Source: Oreocharis arfaki
Lineage: Eukaryota; Chordata; Aves; Passeriformes; Paramythiidae
DNA length: 64,000 nucleotides
Assembly: GCA_013398015.1 (NCBI GenBank)
Contig: VZRR01007715.1
Span: forward strand, 310,001 to 374,000
Reading direction: 5' to 3'
Each line of letters starts with the position of its first letter. The first letter of the stretch is position 1. Positions 13,301-25,010 of the stretch are shown in pieces. The notes beneath the pieces are model-generated. The model saw only the letters and a program-made list of their open reading frames with translations. It was not told where the DNA came from and did no database searches. The translations under genes were made by a program, and so were the position numbers.

Positions 13301-16300
13301 TACACTGGTGCCACTAAAACCGGAGAACATCTAAGACAGATTTTTTCTCCTCCAGAAGCTGACAGTATCATTACCTAGGTGAAATTTGATAAAATACTTC
13401 AAGTTTAAAGCTGAAGCTTTTCCACTCCATCACAAATAAATTCTACACAAACTAAGAGGATAAACAGAGAGTTTCAAAATATAACTTCATTATCCTTATC
13501 TGGATCAGCTTCCCTTTTATTACATTCACTCAACAACAAAGTACCTTGTATAGAACTCTGTTTACTTTTTTGCTCACTCCTTTGTCAGCCATGAATTTAT
13601 GCTACCAAATGTCATAGCACATGTAACAATTTTTCATGAAACAGAAGAATGATGAAAGCGAAGTCCAAAGGATGCATGTTCAAGCACAGATACATCTAGG
13701 AATACTTGGATTTGCTTATATTAGGCCACAGTGTTTGCATCCGTACATGCATATGTCATGGCTCTCACATTTAAACCTTTGATCCTTTACAGCCATTCAC
13801 ACTGGAACAGAAGCAGTTGATATAATCTTTAATGGCTGAGAAGCATCTAACAGAGAATTTTTGCATGTCCTAGGTGCTAATGTCCCTCTGACCATTGACC
13901 TTCAGGACCATGCAAGGAAGAATAGGAACCACAAGTGCATTGAGACAAGGCAGACAAGTAGAAGAAGACCAAACGCCTGGAAATTAGTTAGGAGCCACTC
14001 AGTATTGCACTATGCTTATGTCAAGTCTGAAGCAGGGAAAACACAAGAAGGTGCCCAGCCGAGGTGAGAGAGTCCTTGGCCTACATGTTTTGTATTCAAT
14101 CTAAGGTTCTGTTGCCAACTTGATAGTGCTAATTGTTGGTTGATTAACAAATTTTTCGCTTATTTTTCCTCTTCTTCTTAAACAGAGTTCCCTGGACCTA
14201 TTGCAACTCTAATGTTCCACAGCAAAGCAGTATTTCTTAAAGAACAAGGAACAGGAACAAACTGTTCCATGAAAACAAGATTGCATGTATGAAAAGAGAG
14301 TAGTAGAAAGACTACCTCTTCAATTTCTTCACTTGAACTGAATTTAAAAATACTAATAATTCAGCATCAGAAAAAATAGCTTTCCATGCTGATCTAGTAA
14401 TCTAAAGAGTGATAATTCCAATCAATTTCACGAAGAGCTCAGCATGAAACTTGTAGCAGAGTGCTGTGCTGACAGGCGCTGTTCAGTAATTTTGATGTAA
14501 TATAGAGGTGGCAGCTAGAAACCCCATACTAAAAGTGAAAAAGAGTTGTTCTATCAAGAAATTTTACTTACTCATTTAAACTTTTTACTTTAATGGCTCT
14601 GAATCTGTGTCTGATTCTGCCAAGTTGAGCAGCTGAAGATAACCTGTCTGAGACAGACTTGCCCCAGACTATCCTCCATGTTCTTCTCTCAAAATCCAAT
14701 ATACACCAGCACCTTAGAAGCTCAAATATTTAATGAAATCTGTGCTGAGACTTCATGGAAATAAATAAGTTCGTTCCTCTGGCAGTTTAATAGCTTGCAT
14801 CTTCTCTTATAGAAAACACATATGCCTTGCTACACACACGATCTGGTTAAGACATCCCTTGTGCACCTACTTTTCAGTGTGAGCTGATGCTGATATCCAT
14901 TGATATGAAGAGAGTAATGACAGTAGTATTGTCTAAAATCATCAATCCAACTAAAATATTTTTAATAAAACCAACAGAGATTAATAAATCTCTTTCCAAC
15001 AAAAATGTTCAGCAGTTTTTGCGTTGAAAATATAGTCCAATTTTAGAAAATATCAGAATAGCTTTACCTTGAAAATAAAATAAAATAAAATACTAAATAA
15101 ATAAATTAATGCAATAAAAAATAAAATTTCCCAGAAATAGGCAATGGAACGTACCTGGAATTGGAGGTTCTCTGCTTTGACCCAAAATGGCTGACTAAAA
15201 GCCTTTATGGCATCTTAAGTGATAAAAGCTCTCAATGAATGGCAGCAACTAAAGACTACTCATGAAACACAGTAAAAATCTTCTAATGTAAGTAACGATA
15301 TTATTTCACGGTGCATTTCAGACCTCACAGCAATTTTACCTAGAAATACATTTTTGTCTACTGAATGAAGGCAAGTACCAGATATAAGGACAAAAACGCA
15401 GTCCTTACCAAGCTAAATTCAAAAGCAAGCAGGAATCTGTACGTTTTCTGAATACGTATATCAAAGCCATGGCATATCAACCAGTGGAACTGAGTATAGC
15501 TATGTTTTCACTGTTCTATGATTTCTCCTGTATTTTTAAAAGAAATTAATCTGCACATTATTTGACTCTTCTAATCTAACATTCTTAATAAATGAAGTTT
15601 TCAATATATAAATTAAATTATTTAAGTTTCAGATCTCTGATGAAGTTGCATTCTGAAGTATCTTTCTGCCTTCACATTTTTACCACAAGAGATCATTACC
15701 TTGAAAAGAAATATCAGAAACTTTTATCCTTCCCATACTTGCACTGAGCTGAAATTATCGAGCAGTAATTTCTCCAAAAGCTTGTACTGTCATACCAAAC
15801 TGCTGGTATTTAATATTCAAATAATCAGCACAGGATTTTGATATTCAACCCAAATGGTACTTCAGTGGGCAAAGGTCTAAATCCTAACCATTACAAGCTG
15901 AACATTAACTTCAGTTCAAGCAGTTGTGTCTAGGACATAGAATAATCCATCAAAAACGTGTGAGTGAAATTTTTATTACTCTGTATTCTTCCTGAGTTTT
16001 ACAAATATTCTCGTCTCCTTGCTACAAAATCATCACATTGCTATGTCCAGACAGGAAGTGGGGGAAAAGGAGACAGACACAGGTTTTAAAATAACTTTTG
16101 TCTCTAAAATTCCTTTTCAAAAACTCTTTTTTCCTATATTATTGACTGATTTTTATCCATTCTCTCTTCCATCCATGACAATTCTTACAATAGTTCCTTC
16201 TTTCATGAAGTTTTTTAAAAAAAACAACCAACAGGTCTCTGCCTTTGCATGTTAATAATGTGAAGACATCGGTCGTAGATGACACTGCAGCCAAAAAAAT

Positions 16301-19300
16301 AATTAGCTGGAAGTTAACTAACACAGTGATGGAGCTTCTGCAAGGCAACATGTCATGTATTAAGTACTGGCAATGCTCGATATTCATTGTTGAATGCAAA
16401 TTAATGAATTTGAATAAGATTCCCTAGAAGAGATGTAAACAAGTGGAGACTGTGTCATATTACTGTAAGAGTTACGGTAAACAATAGTCTTATACATTCA
16501 CTGCCTCTGTAGTCCTCAACTCAACTTCTAGCTTCCAGAGAGTCTCAGCTCACTGAGGCAGTCAAAAGTGTCAGAAAACAGCTTGTACATACAGCAGAAA
16601 TTGTAGGGAAAGGATTTAAGAAAAAATGTCCTATCCTAAGTTGTCATGGTAATCGAATAAGCAAAGAATAAAGCTACGCCCAGAACTAGCTGAGAAATGG
16701 GACTATTCCTAATGTTTCTAATGTAAGTAATTTTTAGTCAAATGAAATGTAAGCCTTTTTTTCTCTTTCCATGGAAAATAAAAGGAGAGAATTGCAAGAA
16801 AGATACAGCAAGGGAAGAAGGGACTGTCATATGAGTACACAATATAAGGGGTTGGGGAGACATTTTATTTCATATTAATTATACTCTCAACAGCAAGCCC
16901 AACTTTTTCCTCTTTAGTAGGCGAGTCTCAATGCTAACCTTTATAAGAAGCTTTATAAGGGATGAGGGGCAAGATTGATTGCTGTGCTATCCACAGGCAG
17001 GGTACATAGAGGTTAGATCAAAACCAAATTTAAGAAAGCAGCACAGGTATCCAAGGGACTGAAGTGATAAACAAGTTTCTAACAGTTAAAAAAAATAATT
17101 AAAAACTGCAACTCAGATTTGAGAAAATTTTCAAAGACATCCACAGTAAACAGCCACAGATTTGTGTCCAGGGAATATCACTTAGAGCAGTTCTAGCCCT
17201 GCACTATGGAGGATTATATACTAACTTAGCATCAGCGTGACCCCACACAGAGAAAACTACTTAGAAGCAGAAGTAAGGAAGCAGTAAACAAAGACTCCAA
17301 AGTCTTTTACTTTTTATTTCTATACCACCACCAGGATGATTGTGCCATTTGTCTCACAAAAGCTTATTAATTCTGGTTAATTTAAAGAAGTTACTGGAAT
17401 ACTGAATACCAGTATCGCAATGAATATCACAAGATACACACAATTTTGCTATCAAGTACCAAAGGCTGCAAATTTCTATGAGATGGAGGCATAGGATACT
17501 CATGCCTAATGGCACCTGGGATGGCCACAACACAGAAAAGCCAAAAGCCTGTAATCTGTGAAACCAGGTTTTTTCTGTCTTGCCTGTGAGGACAGAGAGG
17601 GGCAGAAGGAGGAATGCAGTAGAATTTTCCTGAAGGGACTGAAGTCTATCCATAAAAGAAGTAGAAAATGGACCCAGGAAAATGGAGGGGGAAAAGGAAA
17701 TTCCAGAGACTGAGGAAGTCGAAGAAGAATATTATCTTCTAGAAATGTTCCACACACCAAAGACCTGAAAATTTGAAATTATCCTGATTCAAAGTCCAAA
17801 GGGCATACAGAAATATGAACTAAAGAGCTGTAAGAAATGGCAGACATATATGTCATTGATTTATCCAGTCTAAAATGAATCTCAAATATTTTAAATGAAT
17901 CACTCTTCTTCAATGCAAAGTCTCGATTTCATTTAACAGTCTACTGTTCCTGCAAAACATGAACCAGAACAATCTCAGTGGGACCACCCATCCTCATAGA
18001 GGCATCTTTCAGGAACAGCACAATGCTCACTGCCACTGGTCCCACTTTAGGAAGTGATGTAACAGACTCCATTCACAGAGGACAAGGGGTCAGTGACAGA
18101 TGCCTGCAGATTTGGTAGCTGTGGGGCTGACCCAAAACCCAAGGGAGTTTAAAACTCCAGGCATGCAGCTTGCAGACCTAACAGCAGCCTGTCAAAGTAG
18201 CACTGGGAGATTTTGAGCAGAACTGGTCAAAAGACAGCACAAATACTGTTGATTTTGACGTGGTCTAAGCAACAGCACACGGGCCAATCCACCTTGCTTA
18301 AAAAATATCATTCAGTTCAGCCTATTCTCTGATCAGTGAGGCAGAACCAATGCTCAGGAGCATGTGTTACCACCAGCCAAATAACCACTCCCAAACCTAC
18401 ATATGCCTACCTGCTCAGAACCCAAACAGCCTGACACAGAGTAGAGAAAGCAGAAAGTTAAGGAGTCTCCATATCACTGTGGCAGGTAATATGTGGAAAC
18501 TGGAGAGAAGAAACCCCGTAACTCTACTGCTGTCGCTTATCAATCCTGCACAAGACGCTGGAAGGGGAAATTAATCCTTATAAAATACTTCGGGAATGGG
18601 AAGGGACTTTTTGCCTTGGTTTCACTTTTTAAATGACTTGAGAAACAGTGCCAGCACTGCCAAGTCTCACACATTTTTGAAAAAAAAAAAAAAATCATTA
18701 AGTGGAAAATGAGAACAGATGAAATGCAAGGGAATTATACATATTCTGCTTTGACAAATTAGAGATCTGATGGCAAGGGCTTGACAAATTCACCATTACT
18801 TATCAAGCTGATATCAGGCTTGCACTGGAAGTTGTAGTATTCCTCCTACAGAAAGAAAACTTGGATTAGAATTGTTTTAATGCTTCCTGAGCACAAAACA
18901 GACTTTTCTACTGCTGAAAGCCCCTTGTAATGCCTAGGAAATAGACTCTATTTGTCATATAGCCTGAGAACAAGCATATGGTAGTGAATAAATTGTGCTA
19001 ACATTCCCTTTCTGCCCAAAAGGTAACAGAAAATGACCTTGAGTCATAAAAAATAGCTATGAAGATCACTCACGTAAACCTATCTGGTTGAATTACCTGG
19101 CCCTCTGCTAACGCTGTTGCATCTTACCAAGGGCTTATCATGTGCAAAACATGTTCTGTATTAGATTCAGAAATTTCTGCAAGAAAGCTTCCATATAGAA
19201 TGGAATAGGCAAATAGGCATCTGAAATCTTCCAAACTTGGTGGTGTTATTATCCACCCACCAAGTTAAATTACTAACAAAAGAAAATAAAATATATAATA

Positions 19301-20258
19301 CTTAGCAACATCCTAGACAGTTTCCATAATTTTACATATCATGGGATGAATCTGGCTTTGTGAATTACTGTTGTCATGGCAGCAGTGTCATGGTCCCAAA
19401 GGGGAATAAATCCTCCTAACAAGTTGTGACAAACCAGCATAACAAAGAACAAAATGACTTCAATCTTGCTAAAGGATTATTGATTTATTATTTGAAATCT
19501 AGAATTGGTTACTGAAAAATCACTACTATCTGTTTTTCAGAAGTGTTTTCAGGAGCAGGATAGCAGATAACTAAGATTTTCTTTAGGGAAGATTTTATTT
19601 TCTATTTCCACACAGCATAAAATTCAATATTAAAAAGAAGAAAAAAGCTAAAAATAGGCCTTTAGTTTATTTAGTTCTGGTTGACTTGAACAAACATAGC
19701 ATTCTAGAAGAACTGGAAAGAGGCAAAACATTTGTTTTAAAACAGTCCAGTATTAAATTTAATTTCTCAGTCATTGCCTGCAGAAGATGTGCTTGCAGAA
19801 GGAGGTGGGTAAGACAAAGCTTGTAACAAGTGTGCTTTTACATGTATAATTGATCTCTATGATTCCTACCCAAACAGAAACCATGTCCAACTCAGGAAAT
19901 CCTACATCTATTTCAGCATAGGGACATCTTGGAGTGCATCGGAAGTTACAAGGGTATTCTGGGGAAGCATTGCCTGTGCTTGTTCTACTTCTACGTCCTT
20001 CTCAGACACTCTTCTACCAAAACTGGGATGGGAAACTAAGATTCAGATTTCAGGAAATTTTCCTTTTTCCAGCACTGACCTGTGGCTGGTCCTCCATATG
20101 CACAGCCACAAAAATGCAAAGGTACAAAGGTGATCAAAAGTGACTTCAAGGCCCTGGGACAGTGTGTGAGGGAATCAGAAACTCGAGTTGTTCTTATTTC
20201 TGTTCTTCCTAGTGCAGGTAACACATAGAAAAAAAACAGGTGGACCCAGTCTACTAAA
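10372..20258. other. Long AT-rich unique stretch, no gene recognised
   Basis: Nearly 10 kb with no repeat I can place. Minor features are a short TG run near 11,847-11,868, an (AAAAT)4 run at 15,072-15,091 followed by AATA-rich sequence, and a run of about 14 A near 18,680. Open frames reach 100 codons (12,192-12,494, -) without a domain. A GC-richer interval near 17,990-18,560 has no recognised content. Intron or gene-poor intergenic DNA is the simplest reading. Confidence 0.55.
15072..15091. repeat. (AAAAT)4 short tandem repeat
   Basis: Four AAAAT units followed by AATA-type imperfect repeats to about 15,125. Simple-sequence DNA. Confidence 0.85.
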
Positions 20259-20411
20259 AAATTACCTTGTGACTGGTTTAACCACCAAAATCTTTTTTTC
20301 TTTGATAATGGGATGGCCTACACAGCATCAGACTTGCTGAGTTCAGACGGGATTCACCTCTCTCAAAAGGGAAAAATTATTTTTGGTCAAGACTTGTTTC
20401 TAGGGTTATAA
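20259..20411 (+). pseudogene. CR1 ORF1 C-terminus, SGNH-esterase end
   Basis: An uninterrupted 50-codon reading frame ending at TAA (20,409-20,411). It contains LSSDGIHLSQKGK, matching the DxxH block (Asp and His of the catalytic triad) at the C-terminal end of SGNH hydrolases. CR1 ORF1 proteins are known to carry an esterase of this type. The N-terminal part with the catalytic serine block is absent because the copy is truncated, so it cannot encode an enzyme. ORF2 remnants follow downstream as expected for the family. Confidence 0.7.
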
Positions 20412-21839
20412 ACAAGATATGATGGCAGAGAGGGATACCATCAGGTTTAACAGAGATAAGGTGTGGGATGACAGGCCATCCACTCATACCAGCGAGCCAG
20501 AGACAGCAAGAGATGCCCAGTGTCTGGAGAAGCTATGCAGGTCCAAAGGAAAACACCTGAAGCACAGCACCAGGGAACTCCAGACACCCCAGACAGAAAG
20601 CCATAATGCATTCAGCTTGGGGAATAAATAGGAGGAATTAGAGACATGCCTGCAGGGCTCTGATCTTATTGGCATCACAGAAACTCGTGGAGTGTTGGAA
20701 TGGAAAGACAGGAGCTCTTTAGCAGGGACAGGCAGGGGAGATGAGAAGGCAGTGATGCCCTCTACGACAGTAGAGCGCAGGGAACTGCAGCTGGGGATAG
20801 ACGAGGAGCTGACTGGCAGCTCATGGGTCAGGATTAAGGGAGAGCAGGGAAGGGGGATTTTATAGTAGGTCTCTGAGGCTGCCTGAACAGAAAGATCAAG
20901 CTGTTGAGGCCTTCTACACATAGATAGGACTGGCCTCATATTCACATATACTGGTGCTTGTGGGGCATTTCAACCACCCCAAATTCTGTTGGAGGGACAA
21001 CACAGCCAGGCATAGGCAATCCAGGAGGTTCTTGGATCATGCTGATAACAACTTCCTTTTCCAAGTGATAGAGGAGCCAATGAGGTGAGGTGTTGGGCTG
21101 GACCTTGCTGTCACCAACCAGGAGGGGCCGGTGGGGAATGTGAAGCTCAAGCACAGCCTGGACAGTGGGGACCATGAAATGTTGGAGTTTGAGATTCTTA
21201 GGGCAGTGAGGAGGGCACACAACAAGCTTACTACCCCGGACTCCAGGAGAGCAGCCTTCATCTCTTCAAGGGTCTCACTGGTCAAGTGCCATGGGATAGT
21301 GTCCTGTAAGAAAGAAGAACCCAAGAGAGCGGGATGATATTCAAGGATTGTCTCCTCCAGGCTCACAAACAGTGCATCCCTACAAAGAGGAAATCAGGAA
21401 AGAAGTCCAGGAAGCTTGCATGGATGAACAAGGAACTCCTGGACAAACAGGTACCTTACAGAGGCTGGAAGAAGGGACAGGTGTCCTGTGAGGAATACAG
21501 AAAAATAGCCCAAATATCAGGAAGAATGCTAGGAAAGCTAAAGCACTGGCAGAAGTAAACCTGGACAAGGATATCAAGAGTAACAAAACAAGTTTCTTTA
21601 GGTGTATCAATGATAAAAGAAGGACTAGGGAAAATGTATTCCTCTCAGGAAGGATATAGGAGACTCAGGTACCCAGGACATGAAGAATGCCAAGGTAGTC
21701 CATGATTTTCTGCCTCAGTGTTTTACCAGCAAGTGCCCCAGCCACACTGCTCAAGTTGCAGAAGTTGAAAATAGAGATTGGGAGGATGAAGAACATCTAG
21801 GGAACCTGAAAGTGAACAAGTAGAAGTGTAAGGAGATAC

Positions 21840-22600
21840 ATCTGTGGGTCCAGAGGGAGCTGGCCAAAGAAGTGGCTAAGCCACTCTTTATCATACTAAA
21901 GAAGCCATGGCAGTTTGGTGAAGTTCCCATTGACTGGAAAAGCGGAAGAACAACCCCCATTTTCAAAAGGGGAAATAAGGAAGACCCAGGGAACTATAGG
22001 CCAGTCAGTCTCACGTCAGCACCTGGCAAGATCTTGGAAGAGGTCTTCCTGGAAACTACACTAAGGCACATGGGATATAACAAGGTGATTGGTGACAACC
22101 AACATGGTTTGACTTAAGGCAAATCATGCCTGACACAACTGGCTTTCTATGATGGGGTTACCGCAGTAGTGGATGAGGGAACTGCAACAAATATCATCTA
22201 CCTGGACATGTGAAAGCATTTGACATTGTTCTGCATGACATCATTGTCTTTAAACTAGAGAAACAATTATTTGATGGATGGACTACTCAGTGGATGAAAA
22301 ATTGTCTGGATGGCCATGCTCAAAGAGTTGTGGTCAACAGCTTGATGTCCAAGTGGAGACCAGTGGCCTCTATCATTCTTCAGGGGTCAGTATTGAGACC
22401 ATATCTTTTCAACATTTTTGCCAGCAGTACAGACAGTGAGACTAAGTTCAACCTCAGCAAATTGCCAATGACACCAGGCTGTGAGGTGCCATTGACACAC
22501 TGGAGGGATGGAATCTCATCCAAAGGGACCATGACAGGCTTGAGAGATGAGACACTGCAAACTTTATAAAGTTTAACAAGGGCAAGGGTAAGATCTTGCA
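21840..22600 (+). pseudogene. Decayed CR1 reverse transcriptase domain
   Basis: The remains of the fingers-palm part of CR1 ORF2. An intact frame runs from about 21,872 to 22,114 (MAKPLF to the stop after NQHGL). A second frame, from 22,210, holds KAFDIVLHD, QWMKNCLDG and QGSVLRPYLFNIF. The catalytic motif falls in a third frame at 22,461-22,472, where FADD has become IAND, losing the first aspartate of the pair. No RT activity is possible from this copy. Confidence 0.85.
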
Positions 22601-24970
22601 CCTGCTTTGGGGCAGTCCCAAGCACAAATACAGACTGGGCAGAGAGTGGGTTGAGACTAGTCCTGGCAACACAGACTCGATGTTTGAGGGTGAAAAGCTC
22701 AATATGAGTCGGCAGTGCGCACTTGCAGCCCAGGAAGCCGACTGCATCCTGGGCTGCATCAAAAACAGAATGGCCAGCATGAGGGGATTCTCCCCGTCTA
22801 TTCTGCTCTGGTGAGACCCCATCCAGAGTGCTGTGTCCAGCTCTGGAGTCCCCAACACAAGAAAGATATGGACCTGTTGGAATGACTGAAGAGGAGAGCC
22901 ACTAACCTGAAATCAGGGCTGGAGAACATTCCCTGTGTGAGACTGAGAAACTTGGGGTTACTCGGTCTGGAGACAGGAAGGCTTCAGGGAGACCTTATAA
23001 TACCTTCCAGTATTTAAACAGGGCTTACAAAAAGGCTGGAGAAGGGCATGGAGAGATAAGACATGGGAGAAGCTGAAGGAGGGTAGGCTTAGAAATCAGG
23101 AAGAAATTCTTAGCTATAAGGGTGTTGAGGCACTGGAACAGGCTGTCCAGAGAGGCAGGGGACTCCCTATCCCTGAAGGTATTCAAGACTGAGCTGAATG
23201 GGGCTCTAAGTAATCTGGTCTCGCAGAAGGTTCCCAGCCCATGGCAGGGGTTTTGGAGCTAGATGATCTTAAGGTCTCTTCCAACCCAAAACATTTTATG
23301 ATCCTATGATACAGGGAAAGATGGGTCTTTGACCTTTGCCACTACTGACATTTCAATGAGATTACAGTATCTGAATTGCTGGCTGAAGTTATACTTCATT
23401 TCACTAGATTAACTCATCTGGGGTGAATCAGGCTTCTCTTCTACATGGCCTTCTGTGGTGCAACATAATTCTCTGTGACACCGACATGCTAAATTAGGGA
23501 ACAGTCATCTCATGGTAGAGAGATTTACATGGTCATGTAAAGATATAGTCTAATAACTGGAAACACAAACAGTAACTCAGACATCCAGGAAAACCTGGTT
23601 TAATATGGAATTGATTCAATATTAAAGATTTAGATTATTCTGAAGCTGAAACAGAATATCCTCAAGTAATAAACATGTCGGATATTGAAATTATGTGTAA
23701 GGTGAAAAGCCTTCATTCTTCCAATTGCTCTTCTAATTTAATTTACTTTGATGATCTCCCATTCTCCTCAAAAGCCATGCTGACCACCAATATTTTATTT
23801 CTTTTGGCAATTAAGAAAAGTTAATTCCATTATAGCTGAGGCTGAATATAATTTTCTAAAAAATTAATTGCTTATTATTCCAAATTGAAAAAGTAATTAG
23901 CAGAGGTAAAATAATAATATTATGCTGTAAAGAAATCAAAATAATTATTTTTTTCTAATTCATTGATTCACAATGATACAGGAACCTTTTATTCACTACC
24001 CTTGGGTAGTGCCCAATAATAATAAAGATAATTCTTGTAGCATCACGCCACTAATCTGGCAGGTCTTCTGGTTAAGGTTAAGGAAAGTCTATCTACATCA
24101 GATAGACATGTCCTGTGATGATCTCTTCCTGCTCAAGCCCAGGTCTGCCACAGCTCTTTCTTCCTTGCATTCTTCATTTGCACTCAGGCTCTGAGGGCTG
24201 CTGGCTCAAAGATGAAATGGACCCCCAGCAACAATTCTGTGAGATATATCTGCCCCAGATTAATAGAATATCTGTTTTGAAAGGCTAAATCAGAGATAAA
24301 ACCTCAGCTGATGTTTTAGGCTTCTGTTCAATACTGCCAAAAAGGGAGACTCCTCACAGTTTAGCCAGAAGACTCAGTAAGCCATGTGCTCAGCTGACCC
24401 TGAGTAAGACTCAGCCATGTCGCTATTTAAGCCTTCATTTCGCTCAATTCCCTCTTCTGACAGCACAGGATTGCTAACAGAGGAGGGGACTTCCTTCTTC
24501 CTTGCCCAGCCCATGGAGAACAACTGAACAGTCTCCCTCTGAGTCTCCCTAGGCTCCAGCAGACAGAAAGTCCCAATGCCTTTGCTTCTGGACTTCCTTA
24601 TCAAGTCACTGGAATGCCCAAACCATCAGAAGTTTACCAAGACTTGTCACACCCTCCAGGTGACACAGATGTGATGAAGCAAGCACAATTTTAAAAGCAG
24701 TCATTTTGAGAGACATCTCAGGTTTGCTCCCATTCATCTCTGGCAGGTTTTTTCACTGATACATGAGCCAGAGAATCAAATGTGCAACAGAGAAAGCAAA
24801 CAGCTGTTGAGCACATTTGGAGAAGGGAGAGAGCAGGGAGGAGAAAGGATGGCAGAGACATCTGTCTTAATTTCAGAATGAGCCAAAAAGAATAAAACTT
24901 CTATGAAATGAAGAAAATCGCCAACAGCAGAGTAAGCATCATGGGGAAAAGGGACGAATGTCTCACAAGC

Positions 24971-25010
24971 AATTGATATTGAATTGATATTGAATTCAGC
25001 TGATATTGAA
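24971..25010. repeat. Imperfect 11-bp tandem repeat
   Basis: Two adjacent copies and one displaced copy of a (T)TGATATTGAA unit. Small and probably neutral. Confidence 0.7.

Larger units (their letters stand above)
20259..23312 (+). mobile_element. Long CR1 LINE copy (ORF1 end, endonuclease, RT, 3' end)
   Basis: The most complete element in the window. In order it carries the C-terminal 50 codons of ORF1 (20,259-20,411), the start of the ORF2 endonuclease (LIGITET, about 20,660-20,690), the RT region (YRPVSLTSAPGK, about 21,998-22,035; KAFD, about 22,213; RVVVNSLMS and QGSVLRP, about 22,330-22,400), the ORF2 C-terminus (about 23,100-23,200) and the CR1 tail ending near CATTTTATGATCCTATGAT. 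Full CR1 is about 4.5 kb, so it is 5' truncated inside ORF1. It is dead: there are stops in GFTKGKSC (now GLT then a stop) and next to KAFD, several frameshifts, and the RT catalytic block reads IAND instead of FADD. Confidence 0.92.

Noticed and set aside
20484..20945. 153-codon minus-strand frame, the longest in the window.
   Set aside because: It lies antisense within the CR1 ORF1/ORF2 junction and endonuclease region and has no features of its own.
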